A stretch of DNA of 64,000 nucleotides from Phlebotomus papatasi (taxonomy: Eukaryota > Arthropoda > Insecta > Diptera > Psychodidae): positions 40,434,712 to 40,498,711 of the forward strand of contig NC_077224.1 of NCBI RefSeq assembly GCF_024763615.1, in the 5' to 3' direction. Position 1 is the first letter of the stretch; every line of letters begins with the position of its first letter. The translations under genes were made by a program, and so were the position numbers. Of this stretch, positions 35,301 through 47,300 are shown in pieces. The notes under the pieces were generated by a model. That model searched no databases. It was not told the DNA's origin and saw nothing but the letters and a program-made list of their open reading frames with translations.

Positions 35301-38300
35301 CACATTTTTATTAGTGTGAGGTTAGAGTTAACGGATCTTGAGGAATAAGTAGTGAATTAGAATTATAGTGAATTATTGATAATTTCTGCACTCAAAGATT
35401 TAAATCATCTTTCCATATTCTTTCGTTTTCACCATAGTAGCCCAAAAGATCTTCATTTAATGATAAAATTGTCTCAAACACTTAAAAGATGAAACTGTAG
35501 TTACACGAAAATTTCAAATGAAACCTCAAAATCGGAATAACTACTTTAGTAATCCTTACCAACGCCTGAACTACTTATTAGGTGTCCTGTATGAGTACAA
35601 AATTATTTAGAAATGAAATTTTTTGTACAACATAACCTAAAATACAGTCAATTTCCCATAGTTTGATATTTCCAACTCCATTAACATAACTCATTATTAC
35701 TTTTTAGTTCTTCAAATATAGCTTCTATTGCATTTTCATTAGAAATAAATTCAAACATCAACAATTTTACGAAAACAAATATAAAAATAAAATTTTACAA
35801 TAAAATTACGTGAATAAAGAAGTAAGAAGTCTCACCAACTGTTGACAAGTTTTTTAACCTCAACAATTTACTTTTTTGATATTAAATATTTTTAGAAGAG
35901 GTAAGGTAATGTTTAAAGAAATCAAAATTCTTACTAATAAACAGATGCAAAAACGTAGGTCATATTTTTATTCAGTAGTTACTTATTCAAGAATTCGAGA
36001 TTATGCATAATTCTAACCTCAAAGTTTAAATTTACAATTTAATGTATCCGAAGTTAGAATTTGATTCATTTGAAATAAACGAACTATTTCATATCTTGAA
36101 TGAATCAGTGGTCATAAAGTCCTCTGATGGTCTTATTAAGTACATTTTTATCTTACAACATATTAATTAAATTAATGAAAGTTATGTTCAACATAACCTA
36201 AAAATTGCAGATAACTCTTCAAACTAACTACACCTCATTTTATTATTTTATTTAGAATTCTTTTCGCTTAAAGCAACTGTTACATAAAATACAATAAGAT
36301 TTCAAGAATTGAAATATCATAGCTGGAAATTATACAGAGGTTCCCTAAACTATCTAGTCATAACCTCTAAAATGTTAAATTTAAATATCTTTGTCTCTAT
36401 CAGTTGTACTTAAGATTTTGAACTTAAATCGTTTTTGTACAATTTTCCTACAAATATATAATAGATCTACGCTAAATAAACATTTATGATGCAATTGCTT
36501 TTAAGAATTCCTCTCCATAACCTCAAAAATCTTACATTTCTACGATTATTTTTCTCAATTTAGCTCTTAGGGTTAATTTAGAACAGTAAAATTTATTACA
36601 GTCGCTTAGTAGCACAAAAATCACGTCCAACTAATTTATTACTCACTCTTGTTAAATATTTTATTTTTCTACGTCAATATTTTAGCATTGCTGCCCAGCC
36701 TTTTGCCAAAAGATATCTCTTAAGATATAAACAGGGGGAATGTATCAATTTTCAATTAATATTAATGTGAATTGTTTCAAAATCGATTTTCCCATCGGTT
36801 CCAGGCCAGTAAACCACAATAAATATTCAATATGTGGCTTCTCAGTGAAAGCTTAGAGGTCATTATTCTTCAAGTTTTGCGAGACTTGAAAATATTCTTG
36901 CTATTGCTTCTCAATTTTTCTTGTTGTTTTTTTCTTTTTGCAACACGAAAGAAGATTTAGAACTTTCTCTCTCTCTTTCAAGGATTTCTCAAGCAGCCCC
37001 TTCACTTTCGTGTTTGTACGCCATTTCCAAATCAATTAAAATCTCACGCAGTAATTCAATTGATTTTTGCCCATCAAAGAGACATCAAGGAAAATATCAT
37101 AAAATTTAGTGTTTCAAAATATTATCACGTCATTTGAAATTGGATTTTGAAGGAAATCTTGAATAAGCATTCACATGCAATAAAAGCAAGAATAAAAGTT
37201 ACCCCATAAACAATCTTCAATGGAAGTTTATTCGCAAAATAAATACTTCTCAGATTGACTCCAAGAATAGCATCATTCATGGATGAAATTTGCATTTATC
37301 TAGCCACAAACACAATTCTCAATATGAATTGTTTCACTTAAAGTCAAGTGGAATCAGTATAAATAAAAAATTGCTCGCACAGAATACCACTATTAAAATG
37401 CAAATGTGCATTTGAAAGGAAAATGAACTTTATAAATTATCTTCTCTAAAATATGCAATATTTTTTGATGTATTGTAAATGTCCTAATTTAAAACCATTT
37501 CCAGACGCTTTAACTTTGATAGAAGATTCAACGCATTAAGTTCATATTTTTCTAAAGAGAGTTACATAAATTTGCTCCTTGATTAATTAATGAAATTCTG
37601 GAAATGTTAATTTTACCCTGCATTCATATTATTTACACCGAAATCGGTGTAAATATTACCCTTTTTAGGTGTATTAGGGGTTAAATTAACCCTTTTTCAT
37701 GTTAATTTTCCCCTTAAAAAGGTGTAAAATTAAAAAAAATGTTAATATATTTTTAACACCTAAAAAATGTTATGTAAAAAATGTTAAAAAGTTATGAGGA
37801 AAAAAAAGTTAATCGCACTCTTTTTTTCTTAGTGAAGTAAAATTACGCGAGCGTAAAATGCTTCTATTGGAAACAAATTAATCCAAATGGAAACAAGGGA
37901 AAGTTTCTATGTAATTGGAGACAAACAGTGTAAGTGAAACCGCGACGAAAGGCTTCAAAACCTTGTTGAGTTGCTCTTGAGTGCAGGATTTGTTCTTATT
38001 CCTGATCTTTTCTCCTTTCCCATCTAATATAATAAAAAAATCTCTCCAAAAAAAATAATATTTCCGGGGTTTCCTATTGAAGCATTTGCAGACACTTCAG
38101 AAAAACCCTTTTTGTTCACGAAATAGGTAATTATTTCATTTGAAAACTTCATGTACCATTAACAATAAAGATTAGCACTTAATTTAACTAAAATTAGCCA
38201 GAAAATATGACATAAATGTTAAACAAACTAATAAACCAGTCACTTTATTGTGTTTTTCATTGGAAAACATGGTCGATACATGAAAACTTCAATGGTGAAA

Positions 38301-41300
38301 AGGTACACATTTAATTTTTTTGAGAAATTAAAATATTAAAATTTGTGAATATGAATGGATTTTCGCTTTATTTAGAGCAAAATTGACTAAATAATGAAAC
38401 TGAGATATAGAAAATATATAAATATAGCAATTTAGTACTGTATTTATCATAAAAAAAGTGACGTTTCCATTTGGAGTAGCAAAAAATTTCCATTTGAAGC
38501 AGGTTTTGAATTAGCTTAATTTACCCTATGTCAGTGAGCAAAAAATTCATTAAATAAGCTGGAGGTTATGTGAAAAGTTGGGTTATGTTAAGAAATAACC
38601 TCAAAAGAACGTAACCCGTTGAAATGAATTACATTTGGGTCCGAAAAGGCTGTAAGCAGAACCTCAATATTTAATAATTTAGAAGGGAATTGTCCTTTGA
38701 TATTGTTTCAATTGAAGGTTATCCCCTAACATAACCTCACTTTACAATATTGTCATTTTCATCCGGAAATTATTTCTCCCTAAAATTTCTAATTTGCTTA
38801 CATGAGAACAAAATGCGATAAATTAAAAAAAAACACAGAATTAGACAAGAAATTGAGTTTCGTTGAAAGTGACTTTGCCTAACAAAAGTCATTTTTAATT
38901 ATCAAAACTCAAAATTTCTCTTCCAAAAGTAAATTTTCCTGGATATTTCATTATTTGAAATCTTTTACAAATTACTTGAGAATCTGCTGATATTTTTGAG
39001 CTCGAAATTCTTTAAATATTAAACCAATTTGAGGTTATGGACTTCGATCTGTCATTGGCAAAAAAGGTTATGTCGTTCCAAGTTTAGGAAAATTAGCTTT
39101 AATTATAAAAATCAACAGTTAAAAGTCTTTTACTAGTTTGAGTTTTCAAATAAGGATCAAATACAATTGATTCTGCAAAGTTTAGAAAAGAGATATTAGA
39201 TTTTCTTTAAAGTTTTTGACTTTTATTAAGTTCTTGCTTTTTAGCTCCGCAACACCTTTTAGATCAGAAATATTTCATAAAGTCAAAATTCACATCCCTT
39301 TCTTTCTTAAAAGCTTTGCATATGTCTATCCTACTCTTTCACACTCTTCTTCTTCTTTTAAACATCAAACCAAATTCAATTTAGTTCAATCTAATTTTGA
39401 GAATGAAAGACAGGGTTAGATTTATGCAAATTTTCTGAGAAAGACAGGGAAGCGAATTTTAATTTCATGATATCATATTGAGCTGAAAGGTGTGCCGAAG
39501 GCATATTAATTGAAATAAATAAGCCAAATCGAATTTTCACTTCTTCAAATAATTAAAATTGTAATATACAGTCAAGTTCCTCAAATCCGAAGATTCGAAG
39601 ATACCCAATGAAAACAGTTAGCTGAACAAAATAGCGTTCTCTGCATATTTTTACTGAGTCGATCAGCAAAATTATGCTGACCGGTCAGCAGTACTCCGCT
39701 TTCAATTCAGCTGCAAACATATGTATTTTCAGCTGAATTTGGTTAACACTTTGTATTCGAGAACTGTTGACCAGTCAGCATATTTTTGCTAATTGACTCA
39801 GCAAAAATATGCTGCAAACGCTGCTTTTTTATCCAAAGGTTTCGCTGGATATGTAAAGAAAGTTTTGTATGGAGTCTGAATAAACACTTAAAAACATTTT
39901 TCTGCGGTAGTTCCTTAACATTATCGTAAAGAATATCTCTAAATCTATATTTCTTAATTTAGGGCAAATGAACTTCATATGAAGCACAGTCAGCTGAAGA
40001 ATGCAGCGTTTTCAACATATTTTTACTGAGTTGATCAGCAATAATATGCTGACCAGTCAGCAGTTCTTGAATAAAAAGTGCTAACCAAATATTTGGAAAT
40101 AACACTACCTCGCGAGTGTCGTTTTAAGGTTAAGAGAATTCAGATGAAAATACGTATTTCGTATGTTTTCAGCTGAATTGAAATCGGTTAGCATTTCGTG
40201 CTCATTGGGATTTTAAGACTGAGAAATGTTATCTATACCCTCCAAATATTCAATTGAATGTAATTATTTTCGTGACTTAAAAAATTGTGTTTCGACTTTT
40301 CAGGTTATGTATAACATAACCTAACATTCCAAATTAAACTATTAGTGAATAATTCCCTAAAAATAAGTGAACGATTGTTGTTTGTATTGTTTATTATATT
40401 TGAGAGAATTTGTGGAGAATTTGAGATTTTTTATAGGTTGTATTATTTCTAGCAATATTGTTATTAGGTTTTGTTTCTTGCATAACTGGGCCGTACATAA
40501 AAGGAAAAAAATGTTATTTTAACATAACCTCTTAGCTGTTTGTTTATTTTTTTCTCAATCCACTTTGCCATCAAAATCATATTGTGCTCTTCCACATTAT
40601 TATTTTATTATTATTATTTATTTATTATCATCTCTCTATTTCTTTTTTGACCCACCCCCCGTGCGGCCATCGCCGTCTTAGCGTTGGTTCCAACCTACTC
40701 CGGGATGAAAACGATGGAAAATCCCTTCTCAGGTTGTATATTTTGTGATCATACATTTGCACGTATGTCACTGAATGCGGAGGAGGGTATGCTCACAGAG
40801 ACAGAGAGAGAAATTAAGAAAAAACCTAGCCATAGAGGCTGTTTGGCTTTCTATTTGACAGTCAGACGAGCTACAAAATCTACATAAAAGTTCACTTGGT
40901 GTGGATTGGTACAGTTCGAAAACACTTTTAAACACAAGGTCACATCACACATACGTAGATTTCAGCATCCTTTCGACTTCCTCAGAGTCCGCAGCGTAGA
41001 GCCAGGACCTGACGATATCCAATGTCAGCACAGGAAAACGCGATGCCAAGTTGTTGACGATCAGGGGAGCCGAGAAGTTCACAGATCGTGCATATCCCAC
41101 TGTTCTTGGCCTGGGCACCACACAGAGCTCCCTCCTTCTTCCCGAAGCTCTCACCCTGACAAAGAGGTGGCCATGACCGCTCCTGTCAAAGAACATTTCA
41201 GTAACCTTAAACAGGTAGAGATGTTGCACTGGCAAGACCTTCAGCTGCTGAAACAATGGCCGGGTATGCTCCCTACTCCCCACATGAGACATCACTCTAA

Positions 41301-44300
41301 TAGCAGACTTCTGAGCAACCTGAAGCCGCTTCATGTATGATTTGCAGGAATTTCCCCAGAAAACTATGCCATACCGAAGTCTCGATTCTATTAGGGCAAA
41401 GTAAAATGACCTCACAAGGGGTGGCGCACATGAAGCCCGTAGGACATAAATTTGCCTTGTGACCTGCCTTACGGTAGTCTTTATTTTATCTACATGTGGC
41501 TGCCATGTTAATGCAGAGTCAAGGACAATTCCGAGATATTTGAACTGCGGGACCCGGTGAATGCCAATGCAATTCTGCAAACAGGCACCGATACCCCTGC
41601 AACAGTTTGGAGAGTGGCACACAAGATAGCGAAGTGTGGGGGACGGACGTCCAAAGTTCATGAGAACGGTTTTTGTGCTCATCACCATTCCATGCGCGTC
41701 CAACCAAGCTCGAATGAGATCAAGGTCCTCAATCATTGCATCACAAACAATATTCTCGGAACTCCCAGAATAGAGCAGAGCCATGTCATCGGCATACGCA
41801 GTCATTGATCCATTTAGGCCACTCTCCAGTAGATCATTGACATATACAAGGAACAGCAATGGTCCGAGCACCGAACCCTGCGGAACACCAAAGTGACAAG
41901 GCAGTGGGTCACTTACGTATCCTCCACACATTCGCACCCGCTGCTCCCGTCCCACGAGATACGTCCTCAGCCAGCTCAACGGTACTCCCCGGAATCCCAT
42001 TCTCTCCAGCTTGACCAATAGGAGTTCCTGATTCACAGAGTCAAAAGCCTTGGTGATGTCTATAAAGAGAGCAGAGGTGTGCACTCCGGGCGAGGAGTTC
42101 AGCGAATCATTTAATTCACCAATGAGTCTTCCTATCGCGTCTTCACAACCAAGTCCACCGCGGAAACCAAACTGCCTATCTGAAAGGGCATCGCTCGAAC
42201 ACAAGAAACCATACATCCTGACATATACTACCCTCTCCATAATTTTTGAGATCGCTGAGACGAGTGTAATGGGTCTATAGTTGTTGAGAACCCTTTTGTC
42301 ACCTCTCTTAAATACAGGGACTACCAATGCTGTTTTCAGACAATTCGGGAACACTCCAGTCTCAAGTGACATGTTTATCATATGCGAAAGTATATCGACA
42401 ATATTGTAGGACACTCGCTTTAATATAAAATTTGAGATTTTGTCTAGGCCAGGGGCACATTTATTTTTTGAGCACATTATAATGTTAAAAATTTCAAAAG
42501 ACGTCGTGGGAGCAGCAAAGAAGGATCCTTCACTAACAGAACCTCCGATAGGTGGACGCGTCGCATCCATCGAAAGACCCGATGTGAGCTCACCAACGAT
42601 TGTTGAAAAATACGCATTCATTTCGTTGCAGATCGCAACCCCCTCGCTCAGAACCGTATCATCTCTGGCAATAACACTTTTTATCACAGCCCTTTTCTCT
42701 TGACGATTGGTTAGCTCATTCATAATCCTCCAACACTGCCGAAGGTCCTTCCCAGCGGATCTCAATTTGGAGGCATAAAACAGTTCTTTTGCGGCTTTAA
42801 TTTCGCTACTTATTTTCTTGGAGTAGGATTTACTGTAACTAACCAATCTTTCATTCAGCGGGTACCTGCGTGCTAGCTTCAACAACATATTCTTCCTGTG
42901 AATTTTCTTGCACAAGGATTTCGTAATCCATGGTTTAATCGGAATCGAACGTCTATTTGACGATGGGACTGACCGCTGACATCGGTCCAAGTAATTGCAG
43001 AAAATTTCAGAAAATTTTTCAAAAGCAAAATTCACATCAGAAGTACCATAGATCACGGCCCAGGATTCCCTGCGCAAAAGGTCATTGAGCATATCATAGT
43101 CAATTTCTACCCTGGGAGGAGACCGGGAACCCTCATCCACGGAATCATCACACGTGCCACCCTCAAAGTGAACAACAATCATAGAGTGATCCGTAACTCC
43201 TAAATGAAGCACCTCAGCAGAAGCTTTTCCTATAAAACTAGGTGAATTTCGGCAGTAAACATGATCCAAACACGTAGCTGAATCTCGTGAGACTCTAGTA
43301 GGTTCATTGACTAGAGACAACAGTCCATGCTCTGCCATAATATTCTCATAATCATCAGAAGTATTAGAATTTAAAATGTCTATGTTTATATCACCTACGA
43401 CAAACAAATTGGGCGCGGACAGATTCTCCAGACATTCACCAAGTTCATTCAGGAAGACGTTAATCCTTACACTATGAAGTCGATAGATACATAGGAATAT
43501 AAATCGAGCCCGATCCATTGTTACCGCCAGACACACCACATCAGCACTCCGGAAAACGACGTCAATTTGCTCACACGACAGATCATCTCTCACATACAAC
43601 AAAACGCCACCCGCACGATAATTGTTGTTGCAGGAGTGAAATAGGGAATAGTTTTTTAGTTCAAATAGCTGAACATGATCATCACCAATCCACACCTCTG
43701 TCAAACACAAAATATCTGGTTTTAAAGAGTTTGATTCTAAAGTTACTAAAAGCAGATCAAAGTTTCTTGACACGCTTCTAATGTTTTGTTGAATAACACA
43801 GAATTTTTTGTTTGTGAGCATACCCTTCCCAATATTATCTTTATTCATTTTTGTTGTCATACAAAGGTTAATTTTTCTCTCAGTAACAACAGCTCCCTCT
43901 GATACACTTTACATTCTTTGCTACTGGCTGGATGATTTGTGTTCATTTTAAATGCATATTTTTCATTGGCTCTTTTACAATTTACACAGGAATGTTCTTC
44001 ACTTTTATTTTTACTTTCACATAACTTAGAATCGTGGCTTCCAGCACACCAACAGCAAGAAAACCCGTCCAATCTGCAGTTTTTGGCAAAATGACCATAG
44101 GAGCAACATTTTATACATCTTCTAACATTTACTCCATCAGCTACGTAGCATACGCTCCATCCCACCTTCACTCTCTCCCTCTGCATCAGGTCATTGTAGA
44201 GCTGCGGTGCAACTTCAATGATAGTGTCAAAAAATATTCCTCTTCTTGTTGATAAAGTTGAGATCACACGAACATCGTCCTCTCGGATTGGCAAATCATT

Positions 44301-47300
44301 TTGGGCAATGAGCATTCTCACTAGATCATCATCAGCAAGTTTTTCCGACAAGCCACTTAGTTTTATTCTTGGGTGCCTAGGCTGTGGTACTGTGACATCA
44401 TACTGATTTCCTAGTTTTTTCTGTGCAATTTCCCTGACACCATTTAACGCCTCGGCCGTATCACACACTATAGCCACGCCGCCTCTGCTTACACCTCTCA
44501 TTCCCGATACACTCACATCCACGGGATTTATCTCTTTCATAATTTCTTTTTTTGTGGTATTTCGATCTTGTTTATCATTCTTTGGTTTTATAACACACAC
44601 TGATTTACTCGATGATTGTTTCAGGGTATTTGCATAAGATACTTCAACTCTTGGGCTTTTGCACTGGTGACTAGAATTAACAGCTGTTTGAACACACTTT
44701 TTTAGTTCATTCAATGAAGCACTCATTTCCATACTGATATCAGAGACCTTTTTTAGCACTAGCTTAAGATTATCATTTCCCAAAACCGTTCCATTTCCAA
44801 TAGCATTGATTTCCACACTTTGGCTTTGTAAACGTTCATCAACTTTGTAGATGAATTTTTCCAACACGTCATTCTGCCTCCTCAGCTCCTTAAACTGCTT
44901 CAGCTGGGGGCTTTTTCGGCACTCATCACACACAAAGCACATAGCGTCTTTCATAGACCATATTTTAAATTCTTTATCGCCATAACCAAGACACTTCAGA
45001 TAGGAAAGAGCATCGCAAAATTCACAGGTCATGTATTGCAAATTTAAATCTCTTCGCTCGCAGATATCACAAGGCAACACATCTGTATTAGTGGCCATTG
45101 TTCAGATTGTCAAATCCCCTGGAGATTTCCTCCGGGACGAAAATTGTGATTCTTACACTTTATAAGTGATATTCTTTCAGTTTTTCACGCACAGGTTATA
45201 GAACAACACTAGAATAATTTGCCAAGATGCTTTTAAACGACACTTAGCGTCAGTTTTTATAAAAAATTAAAAATTTCAGGAGACAAATTCTCATGTGCAC
45301 TGCACATCACACACACCTATTAAAATTCTGAACATTTGAACATCTGAACATTTGAACATTGAACAGATGCGGTGAAAATATTTGATTGCATTTTTAGAAT
45401 TTATTAGGTTAAGAATATAATTAGTTAATTAACAAGTAATTGCAATATTTTTAATCCATATATACTGCAATAAAACAGCTTTTAAATTGAAAAAAAACGA
45501 GGTTTTCATAGCCATAAAACAATTTTATATTGTTAAATTTTTATTAGTTTTAAACTGAAAATTTAATTATAATAAAAAGAATTAAATTAACCATTTTACG
45601 ATCGATTGCACTAATAGAGAGAAATTATACTTTAAACTCAATAAAATTAAGAATGCAATATTTTGCAAATTTATAAATCAAAATTAACTGTCTGATAAAT
45701 ATGCTTAAATTAATAAGGAAGCATCACACAAAATGCCGCTGCTGAGGCAAATTCTATGACAAACTTTCTTGAATTCCTCCATTTATGTGATTTACAATAA
45801 TTTTCCGGAATGTGAATTTCACGCATAACATACATAAGCGAATTATCAGCTTTAACGCTTCTGTTGCGGTTGATAAGCCTCTCTTATGTATGATAAATAT
45901 CTTTTTTTTTGTGTTCAAATAAAATTGCAAACATAATAAGAAAGCCATTGAGTCTATTATCACATTTGGCTTTTTATAATTTTTTTTTTCATTTTATACC
46001 ACAATTACTGGTAATTTTCTGTTCAATAGACCATTGAATATTATATCAGACAGTAAATGTTCATTGCATAAGCAGAAATGTACAGTTCATCGAACATTTG
46101 GAGATTTCTCCAAAGCTAAACTGCCTTGAACTCCATTTGTCAGTGCACCATGAAAATTAGCATGGGAATTATATCAAAGTGAAACCTTCAATTTTCACCC
46201 AAGTCTGGTCACTACAAATTTGCATCAATTTACTAAAGAGTTGAGTCATTCTGTATCATGTTAAAATTACACTCTTATTTACAAGGGGATTTAATCTGTA
46301 AATAAATCCAAGATCAAAAAAATTCGATATACTTTGATTCGCTAATATTGTGTAAAATATGTAAAAAAAGGGTTCAAAATTTCATTTTTTCTTTCAAAAA
46401 TTCTTTGTTCGAGTACTCATCAGCTAACACGAAATATTTGTTTTCTGGATATCAGATGAAGCAATTCCGAAAAATCTTCTAAATCGAATGTTTTTTTTTC
46501 AAAAAGGTCTCCGAAAATCAATTCTCAACGATAGTATATTTGAAATTTTTAAATAAAAATTGCAAAAACTAGTTTAAATGTTTTACTTTTATGTGCCTAA
46601 GAGGTTTAATAAAAGAATTTTTTTATTATGTTGAAAAAAAAAATAGAGAAAAATATGCTGTTTTTTTGTTTAGATGGACCCACGTAACCCCTTAAAATAG
46701 CACATTTTTGCCCTGAGCATATCCATTAATATTTCTGTGGTAATTTTTATTATGAAAAATATCAAATTAGCTTAAAAAGAGAACCTGAAAACTTGTCAAA
46801 CTTTATACACTGGAAATTCTGGGACTAAATTTTCAAATTATGAAGTATGAAAGTACTTTAAGGGGTTACGTGTTACGTGAGTCAAAATGCCTTTAAAAAA
46901 TAGCATATAAGGCGAGATTCTTAACAATCTCACAAACTTATAATCCTAACAAAATCTCATGTCCTCCGATCGGCCCCAAACTTTGCCAAAATGTGTTAGG
47001 CCAAGTCCTTATCATCATTCTGAATCATCATTGGAAATTATCCTAAGTTTTTAAGTGAATATTTCATGGCTTACCGATCTTTCCTGAAACTGATGTTTAT
47101 TTATACGGGCTTCAGACTTAAGGCTTAGCCATAAGGCTTAACTTCTCTAGATACTTATTAGTCGAAAATTTTTAGAAAATTTTGACTTACAAATGCACTA
47201 TTAAGGGGAATTAATCTATTTGAATCAAAAGAACAAATTAAATTGTTTGCTATTTAGGATTTTGAGACCTTCGGAAACTACATTGAGAGAAATCCGAAAA

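Larger units (their letters stand above)
40600..45300 (-). mobile_element. Non-LTR retrotransposon, apparently full length
   Basis: The whole unit has higher GC and no stop codons compared with its surroundings. On the - strand the order is 5' leader (about 45300-45099), ORF1, ORF2, a 3' UTR of about 300 bp, then an AT-rich simple tail of (AATAATAA) type at about 40635-40600. There are no LTRs. The endonuclease plus reverse transcriptase layout without RNase H, and the zinc-knuckle ORF1, place it in the CR1/Jockey group of LINEs; the exact clade is uncertain. It lies in the last intron of cytohesin in the sense direction. I could not define a target-site duplication. GAACATTT repeats at 45329-45365 flank the presumed 5' end. 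Confidence 0.88.

Noticed and set aside
40906..41340. 144-codon + strand frame
   Set aside because: It lies antisense to the end of retrotransposon ORF2, whose protein is clearly real; this frame has no family resemblance.
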